A stretch of 33,729 nucleotides of DNA from an uncultured Oscillospiraceae bacterium (GTDB lineage Bacteria; Bacillota; Clostridia; Oscillospirales; Oscillospiraceae). Positions within the stretch are counted from its first letter, which is position 1; each line of letters starts with the position of its first letter. This document shows positions 1 through 7,541 of the stretch, in pieces. The stretch covers positions 1 through 33,729 of the forward strand of contig CANRFN010000050.1 of the NCBI GenBank assembly GCA_947629915.1, written 5' to 3'. A program made the translations under genes and the position numbers. Under the pieces are notes generated by a model, which had not been told where the DNA came from, made no database searches, and saw only the letters and a program-made list of their open reading frames with translations.

Positions 1-159
1 GAACCCGGCTGCTGAGCTGGATCCAAGGCCTCCTTAAGTGTTGCGCTTCGAACGGGTATCTATTAGACGCTTACGAAGAAAAAGCTGAAAAAGGCTATTC
101 GGGCGGCTGCGGATGCTCTCGGTCTTGAGATCCCCAATATCGATGAAACCCGGAGTCGC

Positions 160-738
160 ATGGACTACAACCGATATATTCTCGAATACGAGACCGTTGT
201 GGGTGAGCCGTATAACGTGATCGTCCCACCTGTACTCGTGGAGACTTCTTTCGCAGAGGTGTCTTTCCCAACGGTCAATCTTCCAATACACAGCTATATC
301 GGGGATATACTGCAGGGAGAGCCGCCAGATATGTTAGAAGAGTGGCGGCTCCACCCCTTTCACATGAAAGTCCAGGGCATTGATCGGACTCTGGTAGACA
401 AGGTTTTTGCCATCTGCGACTACTATCTTCAGGGGAGAGTCAAGAGACATTCCCGCCACATCTATGACATCTACAAACTCTTGCCACTTGTTCCACAGAC
501 AGATGCGTTCAAAGCGCTGGTCCGCGAGGTGAGGGCTGCAAGAGCAAGGACATCAATCTGCCCGGCCGCTCAGCCAGGCGTGAATGTCCCTGGCATTCTT
601 CACACCTTGATAGACAACGATGTCTATCAGGAAGACTACGAGACTATTACCTCCCAGATCCTGGAGGAGAGAGTCCCATATGAGACAGCAATTGATGCCG
701 TGAGGAGCATTGCGGGATCAGGCATCTTTGATGAGTGA
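160..738 (+). CDS. AbiEii/AbiGii-type nucleotidyltransferase toxin, C-terminal remnant
   Basis: The product resembles the C-terminal half of AbiEii-family proteins, the nucleotidyltransferase toxins of type IV toxin-antitoxin/abortive-infection modules. Visible family features are the IHSYIGDIL segment, the RTLVDKVFAI helix and the RHIYDIYKLL motif near residues 98-108, matching the family's 'RTLxEK...RHxYDI' region. The frame is open upstream to a TAG at 64-66 and that stretch still reads like family sequence (LTKKKLKKAI), so the ATG at 160 is only the first in-frame start. The N-terminal catalytic motifs (GG[ST]xL and SEDIDL) are not seen intact in any frame of the first 66 bases. The usual partner antitoxin (AbiEi) is not visible. 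At 192 residues it is clearly shorter than the roughly 270-300 residues usual for the family. Most likely a decayed gene; a sequencing indel near base 66 is the alternative. Confidence 0.6.
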   Translation: MDYNRYILEYETVVGEPYNVIVPPVLVETSFAEVSFPTVNLPIHSYIGDILQGEPPDMLEEWRLHPFHMKVQGIDRTLVDKVFAICDYYLQGRVKRHSRHIYDIYKLLPLVPQTDAFKALVREVRAARARTSICPAAQPGVNVPGILHTLIDNDVYQEDYETITSQILEERVPYETAIDAVRSIAGSGIFDE

Positions 739-985
739 CCGCCCATTTCCTCATAGGTGCAAGGTCATCTCCCCAGCTATGCACAACTACCATCCTTTGT
801 GAGATCCCTGCCAAGTCACGCTTTTTCCACCTGTGGGCACCAAAAAAGAAATCGTTTCCATATCAAGAAAAAATGCACTGTGGCAGACGCCTCTCGCCTG
901 CTGCGGCGCATTCCTCGATTGAAGGTATGGGTTTCAGTCATTCCGGCCACGCTAGTAGAGGGCAAGTTTCTCAGCATTCGACTCA

Positions 986-1007
986 CCCAGTATTATCCCA
1001 GTATTAT
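986..1007. repeat. Tandem 11-bp duplication in an otherwise empty intergenic stretch
   Basis: Two perfect head-to-tail copies of cccagtattat occupy 986-996 and 997-1007. They sit in the 739-1072 gap between the AbiEii remnant and the ABC-transporter terminator. Nothing else in that gap looks like a gene, RNA or promoter with a target. The gap is more AT-rich than the transporter genes that follow. Probably a slippage duplication. Confidence 0.5.
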
Positions 1008-1072
1008 GAGGAACGTGCTCCTGTACAGGGCCATGGCTAACCATGAAAATCTGCATACCACTCTGGTTTCCT

Positions 1073-1118
1073 GGACAAAGCGCAGCCGCCGGCACATGCC
1101 GGCGGCTGCGCTTTGTCC
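1073..1118 (-). terminator. Intrinsic terminator of the ABC-transporter operon
   Basis: A perfect 21-bp inverted repeat (arms 1073-1093 and 1098-1118, loop acat) starts at the stop codon of the ABC gene ending at 1118. The stem is very GC-rich. The T-run is weak (CTTTG inside the 3' arm), so it may act mainly as an RNA-stabilising 3' end. It would also separate the convergent AbiEii remnant from this operon. Confidence 0.75.
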
Positions 1119-2995
1119 TATCCCTCGGTATAGTACTGGGCCTGGGCATGCCAGAGTTCGGCGTACTTGCCGTCCTGCTCCAGCAGCCCCTCATGGGTGC
1201 CGGTCTCTGTGATGGCGCCGCGGTCGAAGACCAGGATCTCATCGCAGAAGCGGCAGGAGCTGAGCCGGTGGGAGATATAGATGGCGGTGCGGTCCCCGCT
1301 GATCTGGCTGAACTGGGCGTAGATCTCCGCCTCCGCCACCGGGTCCAGGGCGGCGGTGGGCTCATCCAGGATGATGAAGGGCGCATTCTTGTAGAGGGCC
1401 CGGGCGATGGCGATCTTCTGGGCCTCGCCGCCGGAGACCTGCACCCCTTCCCCGGTGTAGTCCCGGTAGAGCTGGGTGTCCAGGCCATCGGGGAGCTCGG
1501 CGAGGCGCTCTCCAAAGCCGGCATCCTGGAGGGCACGCTCCACCCGGGCTCTCTCATACTGACGGCATCCCGCCACGTTGTCCCCCAGGGGCTGGCTGAA
1601 CAGCTTGAAGTCCTGGAACACCACGGAGAAGATGTCCATGTAGTCCTGATACCGGTACTTGCGGATGTCGATGCCGTTGAGGAGGATCTGCCCCTCATCG
1701 GGGTCGTAGAGGCGGCAGAGGAGTTTGATGAAGGTGGTCTTGCCTGAGCCGTTCTCCCCCACCACCGCCAGTCTGGTGCCCACTTTGAACTTCACGGACA
1801 CGTTGTGCAGGGCGTCCTGGCTGGTCCCGGGATAGCGGAAGGACACATTGCGGAACTCCACCTCATACTGCCGGTCTGCCCGCTTCTCGGTGGTGAGGCT
1901 GCCCTGGTACATCTTGTTGGGAATGTGGAGAAAGTCCATGGTGAGGTCCACATAGAGGGCGTTGTTCCGGGCCTGGGAGATGTCCTCCAGCAGCCCCCGG
2001 ATGCTGCCGGTGAGGGCCGTAACAGACCCCACATACTGGGTTACCATGCCAATGCCAAAGGCTCCGGCGGCGGCCTTCAGGCACACAAAGAGGTACACCA
2101 CCCCGGTGGGCACGGCAGAGAGGGCCTCATTCAGGGCATTGAGGGCGCCGCCCTTGCCCTTTTCCAGCCTGGCAAAGGGGCCGTCTGCGGAGAAGCTGCT
2201 CTCGTGCTTCATGTAGTGCCGGGCGATCTTCTGCTGGCCGTACATCCGGATGTCCAGCACCCGGTTCCTCTCCCCGCTGAGAAACCCGAACGCGTGGAAC
2301 ACCCGGTTTCCCTGGCGGGCCGCATCGGCAAAGGCGATGCTCTGGGACAGGGCGGTTACCTTGTCCTGCAGCCAGGGGGCGATCAGGGTGGGCACGGCGA
2401 TGGCGGCAACCAGTGCTAGGATGCCCAGCGGTCCGTCCAGCCAGGCCATCTCCGGGCTGGTGGCCGGCACCCGGGTGAGAAACAGGCCCACACACAGCAC
2501 CACCGCGGAGACGATCCCGATGGCGTGCTGCAGGAAGTTGTAGTAGATCACGGACACCCGGGGCAGGCCCATCCACGCCCAGTTGGCATACTGATCGATC
2601 TGCGCCAGCTGATCCCGCACTTCCGTGTTCTCCAGGTCCGGATAGTCCAGGGCCAGGCACTTGTCTGCAAAGAGCTTTTCCCGGCGGAAGTAGAACGGCT
2701 CCTGGCTGCAGTTCACGGCGTATTGGAGGGCGGCGTTCAGAATCCCCAGCCCGCCGGTTACCGCCACGGTGAGGATCACCCACCGCCACAGCATCTCCGG
2801 GCGGCGCAGGGTGCTGAGCTCCTCCAGGATGCGGGCGGAGAACCAGATGGTGACGTAGGGGATCACGCCCTCCGCGATGGCGGCGATGGTGTAGCAGAGG
2901 AACATGCCGCCGTTGTCTTTGCGGAGCACTTGAAAGCCCTGCAGGAAGCTCTGCAGCGCATGGCGCAAGGTGATGTTTTCCTGGTTTTCGGCCAT
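1118..2995 (-). CDS. ABC transporter half-molecule, exporter-type permease/ATPase (second gene of pair)
   Basis: A 625-residue fused membrane-ATPase protein. The N-terminal half carries several hydrophobic helices, as in type IV (exporter-fold) ABC proteins. The C-terminal ATPase domain has a Walker A motif (VVGENGSGKTT, about 412-422), a Q-loop (VVFQDF), a signature (VSGGEAQ, about 520), Walker B plus D-loop (IILDEPTAALDP, about 537-548) and an H-loop histidine (YISHRL, about 573). All catalytic elements look intact. Its start codon overlaps the stop of the upstream ABC gene by one base (TGATG), so translation is coupled and the two products very likely form a heterodimer. The cargo is not evident. 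It could be a peptide, lipid or drug exporter; there is no peptidase domain and no precursor peptide nearby. The preceding two-component genes may control it. Confidence 0.88.
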   Translation of the reverse strand: MAENQENITLRHALQSFLQGFQVLRKDNGGMFLCYTIAAIAEGVIPYVTIWFSARILEELSTLRRPEMLWRWVILTVAVTGGLGILNAALQYAVNCSQEPFYFRREKLFADKCLALDYPDLENTEVRDQLAQIDQYANWAWMGLPRVSVIYYNFLQHAIGIVSAVVLCVGLFLTRVPATSPEMAWLDGPLGILALVAAIAVPTLIAPWLQDKVTALSQSIAFADAARQGNRVFHAFGFLSGERNRVLDIRMYGQQKIARHYMKHESSFSADGPFARLEKGKGGALNALNEALSAVPTGVVYLFVCLKAAAGAFGIGMVTQYVGSVTALTGSIRGLLEDISQARNNALYVDLTMDFLHIPNKMYQGSLTTEKRADRQYEVEFRNVSFRYPGTSQDALHNVSVKFKVGTRLAVVGENGSGKTTFIKLLCRLYDPDEGQILLNGIDIRKYRYQDYMDIFSVVFQDFKLFSQPLGDNVAGCRQYERARVERALQDAGFGERLAELPDGLDTQLYRDYTGEGVQVSGGEAQKIAIARALYKNAPFIILDEPTAALDPVAEAEIYAQFSQISGDRTAIYISHRLSSCRFCDEILVFDRGAITETGTHEGLLEQDGKYAELWHAQAQYYTEG

Positions 2996-4803
2996 CAGAA
3001 ATCCACTCCTTCCCGATAGTAGCGGCTCTGGATCTCGAAGAGCTGGGCATAGCCGCCGTTTTTGGCCAGCAGTTCCTCATGGGTGCCCTCCTCGGCGATG
3101 CACCCGTCCTCCAGGAAGAGAATCCTGTCGCAAAAGCGGGTGGAGGCCAGCCGGTGGGAGATGAAGAGGGAGGTCTTATGGGCGGTCATGGAGTCGTACT
3201 TCTGATAGAGGTCGCTCTCTGCGATGGGGTCTAAAGCCGCCGTGGGCTCATCCAGGATCAGAATGGGGCCGTCCTTGTACAGAGCCCGCGCCAGCATCAG
3301 CCGCTGGGTCTGGCCGCCGGAGAACAGCACCCCGTCCAGGAAGACGTCCCGTCCCACCGGGGTGTCCATGCCCTTGGGCAGGGCGGCAACGGCCTCCGTG
3401 AGACCGGCCTTGGCGAGGCAATCCTGCACCCGGTCCCGGTCCACCTCAGACACAGATTGGGCCACGTTCTCCGCCACGGAGACGTCCAGCACGGAGAAGT
3501 CCTGGAACACCGCGGAGAAGAGGGCATAGTACGCCTTGCGGTTGAATTTCCGGATGTCCACACCGTTCAGGGACACAGTCCCCTCGGTGGGGTCCAGGAA
3601 CCCGCAGAGCAGCTTCACCAGGGTGGTCTTGCCCGCCCCATTGAGGCCCACCACCGCCAGCTTTTCACCGGCCCGGATGGTGAGGCTCACATCGTGGATG
3701 GTGTCTGTCTCCGCCTCGGGGTACCGGTATGAGACGTGGTCCAACTGAAGGGCACAGCCATGGGAGCAGTCCGGCAGCGGCTCTCCGCCCTCCATGCAGA
3801 AGGGCTCCGGCCAGTGGAGGTAGGTGAGGATCCGGCTGATGCCGAGGCACTCCTTCCGGAGGGTCGCAAAGCCCTCCAGGATGCCGGTTACCCAGGTGGT
3901 AAAGCCGGTGATCGCCGTGGTGTACAGGACGAACTCCGCAGCTGTAATCTCTCCCCGCAGGGCCATCCCGATGAGGAACACGTAGGCCACGGCATTGCGG
4001 GCGATGCTGAACACCGCGTTGGCGAGATCCCCTATCAGCACATACCGGTTCTTCCGGGCCACGAAGTCCCCGTAGAGTTTCAGCACACTGGCCTGGACGT
4101 CTTGGATCCACGCCCCCAGGCCGAACACCCGGATGTCCTTGGCGAGGCTCAGGTCGCGGGAGAGGTCCTGGAGGTAGGTGAGCTTTTTGTGGAGGCTCCC
4201 CTCTTCCTCCCGGTGGCGCTCCTGCTCATTCTGGGCCCAGAGGCTGCCGAGAAAGCCCAGGGCCGCGGTGCCGGCGGCGAGGAGGATCATCCAGGCGCTC
4301 AGGTCCCGGAGCAGCACCAGGTATATCCCGAAGCCCAGCAGGTTCACCAGCACCGCCTGGAGGGTGGCCCAGATGTGCTCCGCAGGCTGCTGGTTGGAGC
4401 CTGTGGCGTCCGTGGCCAGCTCCCAGTACTGGTTGAAGGACGGGTCCAGCAGGTTCTGGTATGCCGTCTCCCCGGCCTTGTCGTTGATGCGCATCACGAT
4501 CTCGGAGCGTACATCCACTCTGGGGTACACGGTGGTGCCGTCCATATACTGGCGGAGGGCGGAGAGGGCCATCACGGCGAGGGTGAAGCAGCAGATGGTG
4601 AGCAGCAGGTCTGCCAGGGGCGCGGCCTCCTCCACCCGTCTCAAAATCTCCGGGGCCAGGAACAGGTTCACCAGGTTTTGGGTGAGCTCCAGCAGCACCA
4701 GGACCAGCGCGATCACCGGCACCGATTTGCGGGTCTCCCAGGCGGTGCGGAGCATGAAGCCCAGGCACTGGGGGACGCTGTATTTTCGTTTCTTGTTTTC
4801 CAT
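2995..4803 (-). CDS. ABC transporter half-molecule, exporter-type permease/ATPase (first gene of pair)
   Basis: A 602-residue fused permease-ATPase, partner of the following gene. The N-terminal half has hydrophobic segments around residues 20-60, 140-175 and 250-300. The ATPase domain shows Walker A (VVGLNGAGKTT, about 389-399), a Q-loop (AVFQDFSV), a signature (FSGGQTQ, about 495), Walker B (ILILDEPTAALDP, about 512-524) and an H-loop (ISHRLAS). I chose the ATG at 4803 because AAAGGGGG lies 10 bases upstream. The in-frame ATG at 4830 falls directly after a terminator hairpin and has no ribosome binding site. It follows the histidine kinase gene after 75 bases that contain that hairpin, so its expression probably depends on read-through or on a promoter inside the kinase gene. 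Function is assigned by family only. Confidence 0.88.
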   Translation of the reverse strand: MENKKRKYSVPQCLGFMLRTAWETRKSVPVIALVLVLLELTQNLVNLFLAPEILRRVEEAAPLADLLLTICCFTLAVMALSALRQYMDGTTVYPRVDVRSEIVMRINDKAGETAYQNLLDPSFNQYWELATDATGSNQQPAEHIWATLQAVLVNLLGFGIYLVLLRDLSAWMILLAAGTAALGFLGSLWAQNEQERHREEEGSLHKKLTYLQDLSRDLSLAKDIRVFGLGAWIQDVQASVLKLYGDFVARKNRYVLIGDLANAVFSIARNAVAYVFLIGMALRGEITAAEFVLYTTAITGFTTWVTGILEGFATLRKECLGISRILTYLHWPEPFCMEGGEPLPDCSHGCALQLDHVSYRYPEAETDTIHDVSLTIRAGEKLAVVGLNGAGKTTLVKLLCGFLDPTEGTVSLNGVDIRKFNRKAYYALFSAVFQDFSVLDVSVAENVAQSVSEVDRDRVQDCLAKAGLTEAVAALPKGMDTPVGRDVFLDGVLFSGGQTQRLMLARALYKDGPILILDEPTAALDPIAESDLYQKYDSMTAHKTSLFISHRLASTRFCDRILFLEDGCIAEEGTHEELLAKNGGYAQLFEIQSRYYREGVDF

Positions 4804-4840
4804 AGGGTTCAAACCCCCTTTCCGCGGCATACCCTAGCAC

Positions 4841-4870
4841 AAAAGTCCCCCGATGGGTGCATCGGGGGAC
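4841..4870 (-). terminator. Terminator or attenuator between histidine kinase and ABC genes
   Basis: Arms gtcccccgat (4845-4854) and atcgggggac (4861-4870) form a perfect 10-bp stem with a 6-base loop. On the minus strand it is followed by CTTTTG. It sits eight bases after the kinase stop and only 37 bases before the ABC start, which leaves no room for a separate promoter downstream. It therefore probably sets the ratio of regulator to transporter transcripts. Confidence 0.75.
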
Positions 4871-4878
4871 GAATCGTA

Positions 4879-5556
4879 TCAGGCTGGGGACGAATTGTCT
4901 GTGGGCAGCAATATCTCCGTGGTGAAGGCCCCGTCCTCGCTGTTGCGGGAGAGGTATCCCCCCAGCCGCTCCACAATGGCGTCCACCCGCACAAGGCCCA
5001 GGCCGTGGTCTCTGCCCTTGGTGGAGGCAAACCGCCCGCCGGTCTTCTTCATCTTGCCGCCGGCGGTGAAGTTGGTGACGGAGATGTACAGCTGGGTGCC
5101 CTTCATATCCATATACACCCGGATGACCCGCTCATCCTCCGGCAAGGCCTGGGACGCCTCAATGGCGTTGTCCAGCAGGTTCCCGATGATGCAGCAGAGA
5201 TCCAGCTCCGGGATGCCGAGACGCACCGGGATGTACGCGTCTGCCCGGACGGTGATGCCCCTGGATTTGGCCAGGCTGATCTTACTGTTCAGGATGGCGT
5301 CCGTCATGGGATTGCCGGTCTTGATCACGGTGTCCACGGTGTTGAGGTCCGTGTCCAGCTCGTCCAGGTAGCGGCGGATGGCATCCAGATCCCCCTCCGC
5401 GGCGTAGGCCTTCATCACCTGGATGTGGTTGCGGTAGTCATGACGCCAGCCGCGGATCTGCCGGTACATGTTGTCCACCTCGCGGTAGTGGGTCTCCAGC
5501 AGCTCCTGCTGATAGGACGCCACCTGGGCGTCGATGCGTTTGGAGAACAGTCCCAT
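4879..5556 (-). CDS. GHKL-type sensor histidine kinase lacking membrane segments
   Basis: A 225-residue kinase of the AgrC/LytS-like GHKL group. The likely phospho-acceptor is His39 in WRHDYRNH, preceded only by a short amphipathic, probably coiled-coil helix (residues 8-35). The ATPase domain follows with an N-box (IIGNLLDNAIEAS) and a G-box (GRDHGLGL). No transmembrane or extracellular sensor region exists, unlike most AgrC-type kinases, so the protein should be cytosolic or depend on a partner for input. The ATG at 5556 lies four bases after the regulator's stop. An upstream in-frame start would lie inside the regulator gene and add residues without family character. Together with the preceding LytTR regulator it forms a two-component system. 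Confidence 0.85.
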   Translation of the reverse strand: MGLFSKRIDAQVASYQQELLETHYREVDNMYRQIRGWRHDYRNHIQVMKAYAAEGDLDAIRRYLDELDTDLNTVDTVIKTGNPMTDAILNSKISLAKSRGITVRADAYIPVRLGIPELDLCCIIGNLLDNAIEASQALPEDERVIRVYMDMKGTQLYISVTNFTAGGKMKKTGGRFASTKGRDHGLGLVRVDAIVERLGGYLSRNSEDGAFTTEILLPTDNSSPA

Positions 5557-5560
5557 AGTC

Positions 5561-6259
5561 TCACCCCATGTTGATGATGGCCCGGTGGATGCCGTCATAG
5601 GCGCCCCTGGGCAGGGGAATCGCAGTGCCGTCTGTGAGGCGGATCTCGGTCCTGGTCACCCGGCTCACCTGGGTGAGGTTCACCAGCACAGACCGGCCGG
5701 CGCGGTAGAAGCGGTCGTCCAGCTGCTCCTCCAGCTTCCCCAAGGTCATCTTCACGGTGTAGTCCGCCCTGCCGTGGATGGTGACGTAGTTGCCGTACAC
5801 CTCCGCGTACCGGATCTGGTACACCGGCACCCGCACCATCTCCCCGGAGAGCTCCAGCATCAGAACCTTCTCGTTCTTGTGGAGCTTCTCCGCCGCCCGG
5901 TCCAGCACGGCAAAGAGCTTCTCCTCGTGCACCGGCTTCATGAGGTAGTGGAGGGCTGCCACCTCATACCCCTCCGCGATGTAATCCGAGTACCCGGTGA
6001 TAAAGACGATCTGCACGGTGTCGTTGTCCTGCCGCAGCTCCTTGGCCAGGGAGACGCCGTCCATGGCCCCCATCTCGATGTCCAGAAGGAGGATGTCGTA
6101 GTTCTTCTCCTCCGCATAGTGGAAGAGAAAGCTCTCCGCCGAGGGAAAGCGGTCCAGCTTCACCGCGTGTCCCCGCTGTTCCGCCCACCGGTCTACCAGG
6201 CCGGCGATATATTGCTGGTCTGCGGGCGCGTCGTCGCAGATGGCAATTCGATACTGCAT
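5561..6259 (-). CDS. LytTR-family response regulator
   Basis: A 232-residue DNA-binding response regulator. The receiver domain (about 1-120) has the acidic pair Asp9/Asp10, the phospho-acceptor Asp60 in LLLDIEM and the conserved lysine in LMKPV. The C-terminal domain (about 130-232) is LytTR type, with the 'IRYAEVYGNYVTIH' strand and the 'FYRAGRSVLVNLTQVSRV' region typical of AgrA/LytR-like regulators. I chose the ATG at 6259 because GGAGGGG lies about eight bases upstream; the longer open frame upstream runs through promoter sequence. Members of this family bind two direct repeats about 21 bp apart. Such repeats occur at 16906-16941 and 32251-32286, but no matching pair is seen at this gene's own promoter, so that link is only a possibility. 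Confidence 0.92.
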   Translation of the reverse strand: MQYRIAICDDAPADQQYIAGLVDRWAEQRGHAVKLDRFPSAESFLFHYAEEKNYDILLLDIEMGAMDGVSLAKELRQDNDTVQIVFITGYSDYIAEGYEVAALHYLMKPVHEEKLFAVLDRAAEKLHKNEKVLMLELSGEMVRVPVYQIRYAEVYGNYVTIHGRADYTVKMTLGKLEEQLDDRFYRAGRSVLVNLTQVSRVTRTEIRLTDGTAIPLPRGAYDGIHRAIINMG

Positions 6260-6301
6260 GTGCACAGCCCCTCCTCTCCGGCACTTCCTGAAAGTGCGGC
6301 C

Positions 6302-6307
6302 ATTATA
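6302..6307 (-). promoter_or_regulatory. Candidate -10 element for the two-component operon
   Basis: A perfect TATAAT reads on the minus strand, about 43 bases before the regulator's start codon. No convincing -35 is found 16-18 bases upstream. A TTTCCAC/GTGGAAA inverted repeat (6325-6331 and 6351-6357) flanks the -35 region and could bind a regulator. Confidence 0.5.
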
Positions 6308-6372
6308 TACCAACACCGCGCCCATTTCCACTGTCTTTTTCGAAGGTCCCGTGGAAACTGAAATCCCGATTC

Positions 6373-6440
6373 GCCAAAATTCGCGTGGGGGGCCAAGTCG
6401 GTGAAACGTTTCACTTTTGTGCCCCCACGGCGATTTTGGC
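6373..6440. promoter_or_regulatory. Nested palindrome with LacI-type operator core upstream of the two-component operon
   Basis: The centre is a perfect 14-bp palindrome, GTGAAACGTTTCAC (6401-6414), with the central CG and TGAAA half-sites typical of LacI-family operators. It is enclosed by a second, imperfect inverted repeat (6373-6392 against 6421-6440, 16 of 20 matching) built on gccaaaat/attttggc. It lies about 95 bases upstream of the TATAAT at 6302-6307. No LacI-type gene is in the window. The cre consensus of CcpA differs at the outer positions, so a sugar-specific LacI protein is the better guess. Confidence 0.5.
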
Positions 6441-6565
6441 AAGCCGCCATGCCGGGCAACCATCTCTCTGCCGTCTTCTGCCTTTCAGTGTACCCTGCGG
6501 TCCCTGGCTGGAGTGCCCCCTTCTCCCGCTGAAGCACATCGCAGCACAAGGCGCATAGACGGAGG

Positions 6566-6597
6566 AAGGCCGTCCCGCGAACAGGCGGGGCGGCCTT
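6566..6597 (-). terminator. Terminator downstream of the EFR1 ferredoxin gene
   Basis: Arms 6566-6578 and 6585-6597 (aaggccgYcccgc type) pair over 13 positions with one mismatch or wobble, around a 6-base loop. It lies 39 bases after the EFR1 stop codon and closes the long minus-strand run that starts with GH1. The T-run is weak. Confidence 0.65.
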
Positions 6598-6635
6598 TCT
6601 CCGTATCTTGCGCTGTTTTTGCCGGACTGGCAGTC

Positions 6636-7541
6636 TCAGTTTCCACGCCGCTCCTGTTCCGCAGCTGCGAGCCGCTGCTCCGTCTCCCGGAAGTAGCGGT
6701 CGTAGGCACGGGTGAGCAGCCGGTTATACCGCTGTGGTTCCGGATCCCCGGCAGGCTTCTGGAAACGGTACGGGCCGTTCACCTTCCATCCGTTGAAGAG
6801 GCCGATGCGAATGGCATCTTTCGGGCAGTGCAGGGAGCAGCGCATACACATGAGGCAATGGCCGCCGAATTGCAGTTTTCCGGAGGCGTCCACTGCGATG
6901 TTCCCCGCCGGACACTGGCGGACACACTGGTTGCAGCGGACGCAGGCGTCGGAGACACGGTACAGCCGTCCGTTCCACCGGGCGCCCCAGTGCTCGATGC
7001 GGGCCAGCCACGCTATGATACCGCCCAAAGGCACCCGGTCCGGCAGTCTCGGAATGCCCTGGACCAGCTCCGCCGCATCCAGAGGGATGAGCCGCAGGGC
7101 GGTGTCCAGCATGCGCCACGCCATGGCATCCCCGTGGCGGAAGATGATGTTGTACGGCATACAGTAGTGGTACTCGCTCTGCACCGGATAGCCCTTGTGC
7201 CGCAGGATCTTCCGGAGCTTCCGGGAGGACATCCCGTTGAGCCGCAGCGGCTCGCCGGAGGTGTTGAGGAGGAACACCGGCTTTCCCGGAGAAGGCAGCC
7301 GCTTGGCAAACTGCAGCAGGTTGGCCGAGGCGTTGAAGGCGTGCACCGGGTAGGCGATGCCCAGCCGATCTGCAGACTGGATGACGGCCGCGAAATGCTC
7401 TGGAAGGACATCTCCCGCAGGAAGGTTGTCCAGGGACACCAGGGAGGTCTCCTCTCCCAGGGCACCCAAAGCCGCTCCAAATGCCTCAGCTATTCGTCGG
7501 GTGTTCCCGGTGCCGCTGAACACGGCGATCACAGTGCGCAT
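6636..7541 (-). CDS. EFR1-type flavodoxin-ferredoxin fusion protein
   Basis: A 301-residue electron carrier. Residues 1-170 form a flavodoxin-like domain starting with the FMN-phosphate loop FSGTGNTRR. The C-terminal part (about 195-250) holds two [4Fe-4S] motifs, CVRCNQCVRQCP and CLMCMRCSLHCP. This order is the hallmark of EFR1-family proteins in clostridia, cytosolic low-potential redox carriers of mostly unknown partners. Its start overlaps the end of the preceding SDR gene by 13 bases, so the two are translationally linked and may share a redox task. It is the last gene before a terminator. Its place at the end of a glycosidase run suggests a role after sugar release, for instance reduction of an aglycone or sugar intermediate; that is inference. 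Confidence 0.88.
   Translation of the reverse strand: MRTVIAVFSGTGNTRRIAEAFGAALGALGEETSLVSLDNLPAGDVLPEHFAAVIQSADRLGIAYPVHAFNASANLLQFAKRLPSPGKPVFLLNTSGEPLRLNGMSSRKLRKILRHKGYPVQSEYHYCMPYNIIFRHGDAMAWRMLDTALRLIPLDAAELVQGIPRLPDRVPLGGIIAWLARIEHWGARWNGRLYRVSDACVRCNQCVRQCPAGNIAVDASGKLQFGGHCLMCMRCSLHCPKDAIRIGLFNGWKVNGPYRFQKPAGDPEPQRYNRLLTRAYDRYFRETEQRLAAAEQERRGN

Noticed and set aside
739..1072. Possible small gene or RNA in the AT-rich gap after the toxin remnant
   Set aside because: No start with a ribosome binding site, no stable structure and no promoter with a sensible target were seen.
6401..6414. CcpA cre site
   Set aside because: The central CG fits but the outer positions give a 12-bp TGAAACGTTTCA core rather than the 14-bp cre spacing.
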